Positions 25,208 through 33,301 of a DNA stretch of 64,000 nt are shown here, one piece after another (position 1 is the stretch's first letter; the number at the start of each line of letters is the position of its first letter). Where the stretch lies: the NCBI GenBank assembly GCA_002371265.1, contig DFGT01000030.1, positions 135,703 through 199,702 on the forward strand. Reading direction: 5' to 3'. Below the pieces are notes generated by a model that worked only from the letters and a program-made list of their open reading frames with translations, was not told the DNA's origin and did no database searches. The DNA is from Bacteroidales bacterium UBA3743. GTDB taxonomy: Bacteria; Bacteroidota; Bacteroidia; Bacteroidales; Paludibacteraceae. The translations under genes and the position numbers were made by a program.

Positions 25208-25933
25208 ATGAAAAAACTTTTAATTTCAGCTTTTTCTATCGCTTGTGCTCTTTCCTCTCTATCTTCATGCGGAAAGACAGAAAATGCAGAATCATCAAAC
25301 ACAGCAAAATTAGTATGCTCTGCCACAACAGAAAATCAGGTTTTCTCAATCGACACTTTGGTGGCAGACTCTATTATCCTTCCCGCTCCTCAGACAACTG
25401 GAGGTATGCCAATCTATGATGCTTTGTCAGCACGTGCCACATTCCGCAACTTCAAGCCAGACGCTTTGTCGGACCAGACTATCTCAAATCTTCTCTGGAC
25501 TGCATCCGGAGTAAACAGACCTGTGGCTGACGATCCACGTCTGACTGCTCCTACTGCAAGAAACGCGCAGGAGATCGACATTTACGTTTGCACTAAGACT
25601 GCCGTTTACCTATATCTGCCAGTCGGTCATAAGTTGAAATTGGTCAACAAAGGTGATTTCCGTGCTCAGGCAGGAAACAATCCTTTCCACGCAAATGCCA
25701 GCGTAGATTTGATCATGGTTGCCAACTACGACAAAATGCAGGGTTGGGATGAGCACAGCATCGCATTCTACGGAGCTACAGACACCGGTTACATCAGCCA
25801 GAACATCTACCTATTCTGCGCCGCTGAGAATTTGAAGACTTGTGTTTGCGGCAACATCAACAGAGAAGAGATTGCAAAGTTCATCAACTTGAAGAACGGT
25901 TACGTGACTCTTACTCAGCCAATAGGAAAATAA
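25208..25933 (+). CDS. Nitroreductase-family lipoprotein (SagB-like)
   Basis: A 241-residue protein with a lipobox LSSC (Cys21) and then a nitroreductase fold from about residue 60. SARATFRNF gives the FMN phosphate-binding arginines, GVNRP and TAPTARNAQ are the family substrate/FMN loop, and ATDTGYISQNIYL is the central helix. These motifs fit the SagB/ThcOx-type flavin oxidoreductase superfamily. A membrane-anchored, exported flavoenzyme would need FMN outside the cytoplasm, either by folding before export or by flavinylation; this is unusual. The substrate is unknown. It is monocistronic with a clear promoter and terminator. Confidence 0.85.
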   Translation: MKKLLISAFSIACALSSLSSCGKTENAESSNTAKLVCSATTENQVFSIDTLVADSIILPAPQTTGGMPIYDALSARATFRNFKPDALSDQTISNLLWTASGVNRPVADDPRLTAPTARNAQEIDIYVCTKTAVYLYLPVGHKLKLVNKGDFRAQAGNNPFHANASVDLIMVANYDKMQGWDEHSIAFYGATDTGYISQNIYLFCAAENLKTCVCGNINREEIAKFINLKNGYVTLTQPIGK

Positions 25934-25975
25934 AATTGTACAGGAGCTAAAAACTGACAACATTTTATAAAAAAC

Positions 25976-26003
25976 AAAGCCGGACCAAAATCCGGCTTTT
26001 GTT
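25976..26003 (+). terminator. Terminator of the nitroreductase lipoprotein
   Basis: AAAGCCGGA and TCCGGCTTT arms around CCAAAA, followed by TGTTGT. Confidence 0.85.
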
Positions 26004-26052
26004 GTATATGACTTGCCACATGACTGGCAAACACATGAGTCGCCCCAACAAT

Positions 26053-26835
26053 TTATTTTTCTTCTGTGGATGTTGGTTTCACTATCACTTCTCGCCACGT
26101 TTCGCAAAGCACCCACTGATAGTCTTCGCCTAAGAATTGTCCATAGTCGAGAGGATGCTCCTTACGGGCTTCCTGGATATCCTTGCGTTGCTCTGCAGCA
26201 TTACTGAATGTGTTTTTCAACTCAGTATAATCCACTTTAATATTCGCCTCCTCACGGTAAAGTATTTTGATTTTCTCATAGCCTAGCGGAGTGTAGACAA
26301 TAGAGGTCTTCATTCTGTCATTCTCTGCCTTATACTGCCACACCTCATAATATTTTCCCTTATAGCATGCAATTGAAGACGGCTCTTTTTTCAAATCTGC
26401 CATCAAACTGTCGGCAGGTTTTTCTTCTGGATCATAATAAAAACCATTTTGTCTTAAAGCAGAAGGAAGGATCGTGTCCCTCACCAAATCAAGGCTGTTC
26501 TCAAGTTGATCAATCGCAGGGATAACGAACATTTGTGTATAGCGGATTCCGAAATCAGAAGGATTTTTCTTCATCAAATCCTGCATTTCAGCTTTTTTAG
26601 ATTCCACTTCAGAATTCATGTTGGTGACAAAAAGAGCATTCTGATAGTCGATAGCCATTTCTGTGATCAACTTCTCTCCCAGTTCACTCCAAACAAACTC
26701 ACACTTTTTCTGTGTTCTCTCTTTTTTCAACTCTTCTGGAGTGATACGACGATAATACTCTGAAGCTGTTGCAGTAGATGTCAAACCAATCAAAGCCAGG
26801 CAACTACAGGCTAATTTCATGAGATTCAAATTCAT
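26053..26835 (-). CDS. Secreted protein of unknown function
   Basis: A 260-residue protein with a signal peptide ending near ATAS (about residue 25). The mature part is charged and predicted mostly helical (LKKERTQKK, VESKKAEMQDLMKK). A mixed centre with YYEVWQYKAEND follows, then another helical end. No domain is recognised. The gene has its own -7 box at 26882 and is separated from the upstream trpB by a terminator. Its end lies about 50 bases from the nitroreductase terminator, which may serve both strands. Confidence 0.7.
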   Translation of the reverse strand: MNLNLMKLACSCLALIGLTSTATASEYYRRITPEELKKERTQKKCEFVWSELGEKLITEMAIDYQNALFVTNMNSEVESKKAEMQDLMKKNPSDFGIRYTQMFVIPAIDQLENSLDLVRDTILPSALRQNGFYYDPEEKPADSLMADLKKEPSSIACYKGKYYEVWQYKAENDRMKTSIVYTPLGYEKIKILYREEANIKVDYTELKNTFSNAAEQRKDIQEARKEHPLDYGQFLGEDYQWVLCETWREVIVKPTSTEEK

Positions 26836-26881
26836 TTTGATTAAAAGTTTAGTCTATTATTCGATTATTTGTAATCGAGTG

Positions 26882-26889
26882 CAAAATTA
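26882..26889 (-). promoter_or_regulatory. -7 promoter box of the 26.1 kb secreted protein
   Basis: TAATTTTG on the minus strand, 46 bases before the ATG at 26835. Confidence 0.5.
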
Positions 26890-26897
26890 ATAAAAAA

Positions 26898-26921
26898 GGA
26901 GACGCGAATAATCACGTCTCC
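26898..26921 (-). terminator. Terminator of trpB2
   Basis: GGAGACG and CGTCTCC arms; the A-run at 26892-26897 on the plus strand supplies the minus-strand T-tract. Confidence 0.75.
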
Positions 26922-26938
26922 AATATTTTAAAGGTGAA

Positions 26939-26956
26939 GACGGGAGGATTCCCGTC
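26939..26956. repeat. GACGGGA / TCCCGTC inverted repeat
   Basis: Seven-base arms around GGAT, just inside the trpB2 3' flank. On the minus strand it reads GTAGGGACGGGAATCC, resembling the GTAGAGACG element at 16465. Confidence 0.5.
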
Positions 26957-26964
26957 CCTACTAA

Positions 26965-28338
26965 TTATAGATCAACCTTTGGCATTGTAGCCCAGCCTTT
27001 CTTGATATCCTCATCTGATGGAATATAGTCGCCCATTTCGCCATTGTTGTATTTTTCATAAGCGACAAGGTCGAAATATCCAGTACCAGTAAGGCCGAAC
27101 AAGATTTTCTTCTTCTCTCCCGTCTCCTTGCATTTCAACGCCTCATCAATTGCGACACGGATTGCATGCGAGCTCTCTGGAGCAGGAAGGATACCCTCGA
27201 CACGAGCGAACATCTCAGCAGCCTCAAACACACTTGTCTGCTCAACAGCCACAGCCTCCATCATCTTCTGATCGTAAAGTTCAGAAAGAGTAGGACACAT
27301 ACCATGGAAACGAAGTCCACCAGCATGGCTTGCCGACGGAATGAATCCGCTTCCGAGAGTGTACATTTTAGCAAGAGGGCAGATCTTACCAGTGTCGCAG
27401 AAATCAAACGCATATTTTCCACGAGTGAAGCTTGGGCAAGACGCTGGCTCAACAGCGATGATTCTGTAGTCGGCCTCACCTCTCAACTTTTCACCCATAA
27501 ACGGAGCGATAAGTCCGCCAAGGTTTGATCCACCACCTGCGCAACCGATGATGATATCTGGTTTAACACCATACTTGTCGAGAGCAGTCTTAGCCTCCAA
27601 TCCAATCACACTCTGGTGAAGAAGCACCTGATTCAACACACTACCCAACACATAGCGATAACCCTCAGTGTGAGTGGCCACCTCAACAGCCTCAGAGATA
27701 GCGCAGCCAAGGCTACCTGTTGTGCCTGGGAATTCAGCAAGGATCTTGCGTCCGATCTCAGTTGTGTTGGAAGGAGAAGGAGTGACAGTAGCGCCATAAG
27801 TGCGCATCACCTCACGACGGAACGGTTTCTGCTCGTATGAGCATTTCACCATATACACCTTACAGTCCAAGCCGAAATATGCGCTTGCCATAGAAAGAGC
27901 AGTACCCCACTGACCAGCACCTGTTTCAGTTGTCACACCGATCAAGCCCTGCTTCTTAGCGTAGTAAGCCTGAGCAATTGCAGAATTTAGTTTGTGGCTT
28001 CCAGATGTGTTGTTACCCTCAAACTTATAATAGATTTCAGCAGGAGTGCCAAGTTTCTTCTCAAGGCAGTAGGCACGGACCACTGGAGAAGGGCGGTACA
28101 TCTTGTAGAAATTACGGATTTCTTCAGGAATAGCGACATATGCGGTATCCTCGTCAAGCTCCTGAGCCACAAGATCACTGCAGAACACCTCACTCAACTC
28201 TTCAGCAGTAAGAGGTTTTAGAGTAGCAGGATTTAGAAGCGGAGCCGGCTTCTTCTTCATATCAGCGCGAAGGTTATACCAAGCTGTAGGGATTTCATCC
28301 TCCGTCAAATAAATTTTGTATGGGATTTTCTGTTCCAT
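26965..28338 (-). CDS. trpB: Tryptophan synthase beta chain, TrpB2 type
   Basis: A 457-residue PLP enzyme. The PLP lysine is Lys116 (GSHKLNSA), Glu138 in TETGAGQWG is the catalytic acid and GCAGGGSNLGG (265-275) binds the cofactor phosphate. Length and the long N-terminal extension (about 80 residues before the YRPSPVV segment) place it with the TrpB2 class (about 450 aa) rather than the 400-residue TrpB1. TrpB2 makes tryptophan from indole and serine and often stands apart from trpA. Here no other trp gene is near, so indole salvage is a fair reading (inference). It has its own -7 box and terminator. Confidence 0.92.
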   Translation of the reverse strand: MEQKIPYKIYLTEDEIPTAWYNLRADMKKKPAPLLNPATLKPLTAEELSEVFCSDLVAQELDEDTAYVAIPEEIRNFYKMYRPSPVVRAYCLEKKLGTPAEIYYKFEGNNTSGSHKLNSAIAQAYYAKKQGLIGVTTETGAGQWGTALSMASAYFGLDCKVYMVKCSYEQKPFRREVMRTYGATVTPSPSNTTEIGRKILAEFPGTTGSLGCAISEAVEVATHTEGYRYVLGSVLNQVLLHQSVIGLEAKTALDKYGVKPDIIIGCAGGGSNLGGLIAPFMGEKLRGEADYRIIAVEPASCPSFTRGKYAFDFCDTGKICPLAKMYTLGSGFIPSASHAGGLRFHGMCPTLSELYDQKMMEAVAVEQTSVFEAAEMFARVEGILPAPESSHAIRVAIDEALKCKETGEKKKILFGLTGTGYFDLVAYEKYNNGEMGDYIPSDEDIKKGWATMPKVDL

Positions 28339-28366
28339 GAAATATATTAGTCTAAAAAAGTTTTTA

Positions 28367-28374
28367 CAAAGTTA
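28367..28374 (-). promoter_or_regulatory. -7 promoter box of trpB2
   Basis: TAACTTTG on the minus strand, 28 bases before the ATG at 28338. Confidence 0.6.
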
Positions 28375-28421
28375 AGAATTTGAATTGACTACACAAAATA
28401 AAATGCATAATGCAATTCCGT

Positions 28422-29135
28422 CTACTTATATATAATGAATATAGACGGGCGTTTGTTCAGATCAGGCAGCGTCATTTTTTTCCATTCAGCCACTGTTTTT
28501 GTGACAATATACTCAGTTTCAAGAGTCACATCACAAGCCACGCAAAGCAGAGTGTTAGGCTGAAGAGTCTGTAGAAGCATCTGCATCATCTTCATATTAC
28601 GGTAAGGGGTTTCGATAAAAATCTGCGACTGATGTTCACTTGAAGCGCGATGTTCAAGTTTCTTCACAGCATTCAACCTGTCGGCAGACTCAATCGGAAG
28701 ATATCCTACAAAAGCAAAGCTTTGTCCGTTGAAGCCAGAAGCCATAAGCCCCATAAGGATAGACGACGGTCCGACCAGAGGCACCACTTTTATATCCTTA
28801 CGCTGGGCAATCTTCACAACCTCCGCTCCCGGGTCAGCCACACACGGGCAGCCAGCCTCAGAAATGATACCCACGTCATTGCCGTCGAAAAGAGGATTCA
28901 AGAAAGTCGAGATTTCTTCAGGAGACGTATGTTTATTTAAAGTATAGAAAGTCAGTGAGTCTATATCAATATCCTTGTCTACCTTTTTCAAGAATCTGCG
29001 GACAGTACGGACATCCTCGACTATAAAATGACGTAACTTACGAATCACCACATAATTATATTGTGGGAACAGATTATCAATGTCACAATCGCCAAGTGTG
29101 TTTGGGATCAGATATATAGTACCTTTTTTTGCCAT
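28422..29135 (-). CDS. RsmI-like SAM-dependent methyltransferase (tetrapyrrole-methylase fold)
   Basis: A 237-residue protein of the RsmI-related family. Motifs: IYLIPNTLGD at the N terminus, ISEAGCPCVADPG (about 90-102) and LVGPSSILMGLMASG (about 118-132), followed by FIETPYRN. RsmI 2'-O-methylates C1402 of 16S rRNA, and this paralogous group is common in Bacteroidota. The N-terminal PNTLGD instead of the PTPIGN of canonical RsmI suggests a specialised paralogue, so the rRNA target is uncertain. It has its own -7 box at 29156. Confidence 0.85.
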   Translation of the reverse strand: MAKKGTIYLIPNTLGDCDIDNLFPQYNYVVIRKLRHFIVEDVRTVRRFLKKVDKDIDIDSLTFYTLNKHTSPEEISTFLNPLFDGNDVGIISEAGCPCVADPGAEVVKIAQRKDIKVVPLVGPSSILMGLMASGFNGQSFAFVGYLPIESADRLNAVKKLEHRASSEHQSQIFIETPYRNMKMMQMLLQTLQPNTLLCVACDVTLETEYIVTKTVAEWKKMTLPDLNKRPSIFIIYK

Positions 29136-29155
29136 ATCGTATTAAAATGCAAAGA

Positions 29156-29163
29156 CAAAATTA
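29156..29163 (-). promoter_or_regulatory. -7 promoter box of the RsmI-like gene
   Basis: TAATTTTG on the minus strand, 20 bases before the ATG at 29135. Confidence 0.55.
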
Positions 29164-29214
29164 AAGAAAAAAAACGGAAACCCTTGTCGAATGCTCAAAA
29201 AACGCTATTTTTGT

Positions 29215-29407
29215 AATGCCACGCCGTCAATTGATTGTTAAACTTTACAATTATAACAACATTCCGGGTGAAATTGTCGTTTACAATGGCGGGCCTCGAC
29301 TCAAGGTTGCTTGCATCCTTGTTTTGCATCGCACGGAGGATTACAAAGTAAACGCGTACCCCAATTCCTTATTTCAGAGGAGTTTAATTTAATCACGGCG
29401 TGGCATT
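29215..29407. repeat. 193-bp element with 13-bp perfect terminal inverted repeats
   Basis: AATGCCACGCCGT at 29215-29227 is matched in reverse by ACGGCGTGGCATT at 29395-29407. The interior is unrelated to its surroundings, more G+C-rich in places, and has no credible coding frame. A half-match (AACGTGGCATT) lies at 24351. It resembles a MITE-like unit or a large hairpin, but no target-site duplication is clear. Confidence 0.45.
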
Positions 29408-29484
29408 TTTGTTTTGTTTTTATGTTATACAATAGGCAACAGTTAAAAAAACCAAAAAAAAGTATACTCCATTTAAAAATTTAT

Positions 29485-29492
29485 TATTTTTG
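29485..29492 (+). promoter_or_regulatory. -7 promoter box of the 917-residue adhesin
   Basis: TATTTTTG, 43 bases before the ATG at 29536. Confidence 0.55.
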
Positions 29493-29535
29493 CTATATAG
29501 AATTGAATGAAAAATAAATAATAGGGTTTACGAGT

Positions 29536-32289
29536 ATGATGAAGAATTTTACTAAAATATTACTAGGACTTGTCGCACTATCGACAACTGTCACTACATA
29601 TGCAATGGAATGGAGAGAAGTGGTAAAAATGGACTTTGGAGGAAACGATGAAAGTGCAGATGCCATTTGCAACACTAAGCCAAGCAGCACTGAAATGGAA
29701 ACCGATTTGGAGTGGATTGGCCAGAACACGATGTTTGGACCAGGGAAGTATATTATTATCAAAGCAACGGAACTGGCAGACGTGGGAAAGGGATGCAATC
29801 TTACAAACTGGGGTGAGTCATATACCGGTATGCCTAGATGGGTGAAAGGAGGAGACCACACATTTCCAAGTGACACAAAAAAAGGATATTATATGGCATT
29901 TGACTGTACGCCAAACGTAAACAGACTAAAGCTATATAAGAAAGTATTGCCTGTATCTTGTGCTGGTGTAGAATTCAAACTTGAGGCATATCTAGCTGCA
30001 TTGAATGATAAGGATGTTGCAGCTAATACAGTAAGTGTTTCAATCATAGGAGGAGGAAAAACACTGGCATCTAAAGAATTAAATCTAAAAACCCCAACAA
30101 CAGGTCAAATCACATGGGAGCACCTATCCACAACATTTAAAGTGGATGATTCTAGTATTTCTTCTGTAGACTTTTTAGTAGAATCATTAATAAATATGTC
30201 CTCAGGCTGGGATATTGCATTGGACGATATCACTATTTCTGTGAACCAGCCAACGATAGAAATCACCACAGGTAAATTCTACTACAAAGAGCCAGCTACG
30301 CTAAAAGCCACTTACGACCAAGATGAATTCGACGCTTTTTTTGGAAGTTCATACTCTAACGTAGTATATAAGTGGTATAAATACAACGAATCAAGTAAAG
30401 ATTTTGAAGAGATAAGTGGTTCAGGAGGCAACTACACACCAGGAAGTGACATCAGCTACACAATAGCTTCATTTGAAAAGGAGTTGCACAATGGAACATA
30501 TAGACTTATCGTTTCCACAAGTGACAATTTTGGAAATAATCTATGTTCTATACAGAAAGATTTTGAGGTCAAGGAAACCTTAAACAAAATCAGAATCGTA
30601 ATGTGCAAAGATTCCACAATCACAACTGAATATGGAGATGTATTGAGTACGGTTGATGCTGACGACCAAACCGTTGACTTCGAAGACAGAGCCATCCAAT
30701 ACATTATAACATGCATACAATACAAGTCTTTGGATACGAAATATGACATGCAATGTTTGAATAACGACTATCCAACAGTAGGCGACATCAGATTAGACGA
30801 TATTATCGAAAGAGACCAAGAGTCTGGATGTCCGACATCTATACAAAAGCACTATATAAGAGTGACAGACGATGTTGTAATGGATGACCCTAAACATCTA
30901 TGCGAAGGAGAAAAATACATCACCGACGACAATGTAGACAAATACTACACAGAAGTTGATGAAATAGAAGGAGACTCTATTGCTTTCGACTCTGATGGTT
31001 GTCGTCATGCTCAATACGTTTTTGTCCACCCTAAATATGAGTTAGAGGAAGAGGTCACGGTATGTAAGGGAGACTCATATGACGGAGTGCCATACAACAA
31101 AGTCGGAACATACAAAGGATCAGAGATAAAGTTGCAGTCAATTTGGGGATGTGATAGTATAATCACACCAAACATCACAGTGGTAGAGCCAGTCGAAGTA
31201 ACAAAATCTGCAATAGTTTGTCCGTCTGACAACTACGAATTTGCCGGCAAGGTTTACAACTATCCTATCGACACCGTCATAGTTGAGAAAATAGAGAAGG
31301 GAGCCAGCAACGGCTGTGATAGTACAACAATCCTTCACTTGGTTGTTAACGAAGGTGGTGAGGTTCATCTTGACACTTTGATCTGTAGAGAACAAATTCT
31401 GTTCGGAGACTCATTTATGGTTGCAGGAACATTCCAAAAGAAAATAACCGGCTTCACAGAATCAGGATGTCCGATAGACACAATTTGGAATATCAATGTT
31501 GTGGATATTCAGTTGCGACTAAGATTGTTCAACAATCAGGATCAAGTATGTGAAGGTCAGCCATCTTCAATGAATGTGACATTGAAGACATACGACTTCA
31601 AAAACGGAAAGACCCTATCACCGACTTACTATTGGGATCCAGAAGTGCCTTCAAATGTACTGTCTCCAACACTATACTTAAATGAGACGACAACATACTC
31701 AATATACGCTGACTTGGATTTGCCATCAGACGTTGATAAAAATGCAAAAGGTTGTCACGCAAAAGAGTCTGTCACAATAACAGTCAACCCGATACCAGAG
31801 TTGAGTGTAGACTCTGTAAATCCTGACGACAGAAGTGTCGAATATACAGTGACTGGTGGAACAATGCCATACCATATGTACCTTGGTTCAAAAGACTTAG
31901 GCATATTGGAAAGCAATTCAGACAAGAAAGATCATCTGCCTTACGGAAATCACATCCTTCAGGTTCAAGATAGCACAGGTTGTACGGCAGAGCAAGAGAT
32001 CGTTGTTAAGGCTACAGAACCAGAACCAGCTGTCTTCTTTACTCCTAATGGAGATGGAGAACATGACGTCTGGACAGTCAAAAATTTAGTAGATGTGTAT
32101 CCAAACTCTTCTATCAAAATCTACGATAGATATGGAAAGTTGTTATACTCTGCATTTGGCAAAGAATTTGAAAATGGTTGGGATGGAACTTACAATGGAT
32201 CAAAATTGCCAGCTACTGACTATTGGTATGAAATCGACATTGACGAAATAGACCGACAGTATTTCGGACATTTCACTTTAATTAGATAA
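29536..32289 (+). CDS. Large surface protein with T9SS type B sorting domain
   Basis: A 917-residue exported protein with a signal peptide ending near TYAME (about 24). Residues about 25-240 look like a jelly-roll or lectin-type domain (KMDFGGND, WDIALDDITI). Ig-like modules follow, then Cys-containing modules with the pattern CKGDSY, GTYKG and GCDSI. One module (about residues 610-755) is nearly repeated as the separate gene at 24428. The last 85 residues form a type B (gliding-motility-associated) sorting domain: FTPNGDGEHDVW, IYDRYGKLL and LPATDYWYEID. It is probably anchored at the cell surface and adhesive (inference). The closest relative in the window for the C-terminal end is the protein at 20541. 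Confidence 0.87.
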   Translation: MMKNFTKILLGLVALSTTVTTYAMEWREVVKMDFGGNDESADAICNTKPSSTEMETDLEWIGQNTMFGPGKYIIIKATELADVGKGCNLTNWGESYTGMPRWVKGGDHTFPSDTKKGYYMAFDCTPNVNRLKLYKKVLPVSCAGVEFKLEAYLAALNDKDVAANTVSVSIIGGGKTLASKELNLKTPTTGQITWEHLSTTFKVDDSSISSVDFLVESLINMSSGWDIALDDITISVNQPTIEITTGKFYYKEPATLKATYDQDEFDAFFGSSYSNVVYKWYKYNESSKDFEEISGSGGNYTPGSDISYTIASFEKELHNGTYRLIVSTSDNFGNNLCSIQKDFEVKETLNKIRIVMCKDSTITTEYGDVLSTVDADDQTVDFEDRAIQYIITCIQYKSLDTKYDMQCLNNDYPTVGDIRLDDIIERDQESGCPTSIQKHYIRVTDDVVMDDPKHLCEGEKYITDDNVDKYYTEVDEIEGDSIAFDSDGCRHAQYVFVHPKYELEEEVTVCKGDSYDGVPYNKVGTYKGSEIKLQSIWGCDSIITPNITVVEPVEVTKSAIVCPSDNYEFAGKVYNYPIDTVIVEKIEKGASNGCDSTTILHLVVNEGGEVHLDTLICREQILFGDSFMVAGTFQKKITGFTESGCPIDTIWNINVVDIQLRLRLFNNQDQVCEGQPSSMNVTLKTYDFKNGKTLSPTYYWDPEVPSNVLSPTLYLNETTTYSIYADLDLPSDVDKNAKGCHAKESVTITVNPIPELSVDSVNPDDRSVEYTVTGGTMPYHMYLGSKDLGILESNSDKKDHLPYGNHILQVQDSTGCTAEQEIVVKATEPEPAVFFTPNGDGEHDVWTVKNLVDVYPNSSIKIYDRYGKLLYSAFGKEFENGWDGTYNGSKLPATDYWYEIDIDEIDRQYFGHFTLIR

Positions 32290-32310
32290 AATTATTCATC
32301 AATCAATATC

Positions 32311-32338
32311 AAAAGGAACGCTCATTTGCGTTCCTTTT
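32311..32338 (+). terminator. Terminator of the 917-residue adhesin
   Basis: AAAAGGAACGC and GCGTTCCTTTT, 11-base perfect arms around TCATTT. Confidence 0.88.
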
Positions 32339-32400
32339 GTTTTTTATGCATTTTGCATTCTCATTCTGCATTTATAATTGCATATCACCGTCACAAATAT

Positions 32401-32408
32401 TATTTTTG
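32401..32408 (+). promoter_or_regulatory. -7 promoter box of purU
   Basis: TATTTTTG. It is 24 bases before the ATG at 32432 but only 9 before an in-frame ATG at 32417, which favours 32432 as the start. Confidence 0.6.
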
Positions 32409-32431
32409 CATTGTAAATGAAAATAAACGAC

Positions 32432-33298
32432 ATGGAACAAAAAAGCAACACTGCTATACTACTTATTCACTGTCCTGACCAGGAGGGTATCTTGGCTGCA
32501 GTGACCAGCTTCATAAATGTGAACAAAGGTAACATCCTTTATCTTGACCAACACGTGGATTATCAGCAGAACACTTTCTTCACTCGAATTGAGTGGGATC
32601 TGACTAATTTCCTTATTCCACGAGACAAATTGAACGAATACTTCTCGACTTTGTTTGGCTCACGCTACGACATGCAGTTCAGTCTGTACTTCTCAGACAT
32701 CAAACCACGCATGGCAATATTCGTTTCTAAAATGTCTCACTGCTTGTTTGACATTCTTGCCCGCTATTCAGCAGGGGAACTTAATGTTGACATTCCGTTG
32801 ATTATCTCCAACCACCCAGATTTGGCATGGGTCGGCGAGAAATTCGGCATTCCATATCATGTGTTCCATGTGACAAAGGAGAACAAAGCTGAAATAGAGA
32901 AAGCGGAAATGGATCTTTTAGCCGAGAACAACATCGACTTCATTGTTCTTGCCAGATATATGCAGATCATCAGCGAGGACATGATCAACAAATATCCTAA
33001 CAAAATCATCAACATCCACCACTCTTTCTTGCCAGCATTCGTAGGTGCGAAACCATACCACCAGGCTTTTGAAAGAGGTGTGAAGATTATCGGAGCAACG
33101 TCTCACTATGTGACTACCGAGCTTGACGCAGGTCCGATTATCGAGCAGGATGTGGCACGCGTCACGCACAAAGATTCTGTGAAGAGCTTCATCCACAAAG
33201 GTGAGGATCTGGAGAAAATTGTGCTTTCCCGCGCCGTGGAAAAACATATCGACAGAAAAGTGTTGGTTTACAAAAACAAGACTGTCGTATTCTCTTAA
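32432..33298 (+). CDS. purU: Formyltetrahydrofolate deformylase
   Basis: A 288-residue cytoplasmic enzyme. Residues about 5-85 form an ACT-like domain (LLIHCPDQEGI). The formyltransferase-fold catalytic part holds the triad in INIHHSFLPAF (Asn194, His196) and LDAGPI (Asp232), with GATSHYV between. It hydrolyses 10-formyl-THF to THF and formate, balancing one-carbon pools. An in-frame ATG at 32417 adds five residues but would leave almost no leader. A methyltransferase gene follows three bases after the stop, so the two share a transcript. Confidence 0.92.
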   Translation: MEQKSNTAILLIHCPDQEGILAAVTSFINVNKGNILYLDQHVDYQQNTFFTRIEWDLTNFLIPRDKLNEYFSTLFGSRYDMQFSLYFSDIKPRMAIFVSKMSHCLFDILARYSAGELNVDIPLIISNHPDLAWVGEKFGIPYHVFHVTKENKAEIEKAEMDLLAENNIDFIVLARYMQIISEDMINKYPNKIINIHHSFLPAFVGAKPYHQAFERGVKIIGATSHYVTTELDAGPIIEQDVARVTHKDSVKSFIHKGEDLEKIVLSRAVEKHIDRKVLVYKNKTVVFS

Positions 33299-33301
33299 TT
33301 C

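Noticed and set aside
29311..29517. Small protein upstream of the 917-residue adhesin
   Set aside because: It crosses the end of the inverted-repeat element and the adhesin promoter and resembles no protein.
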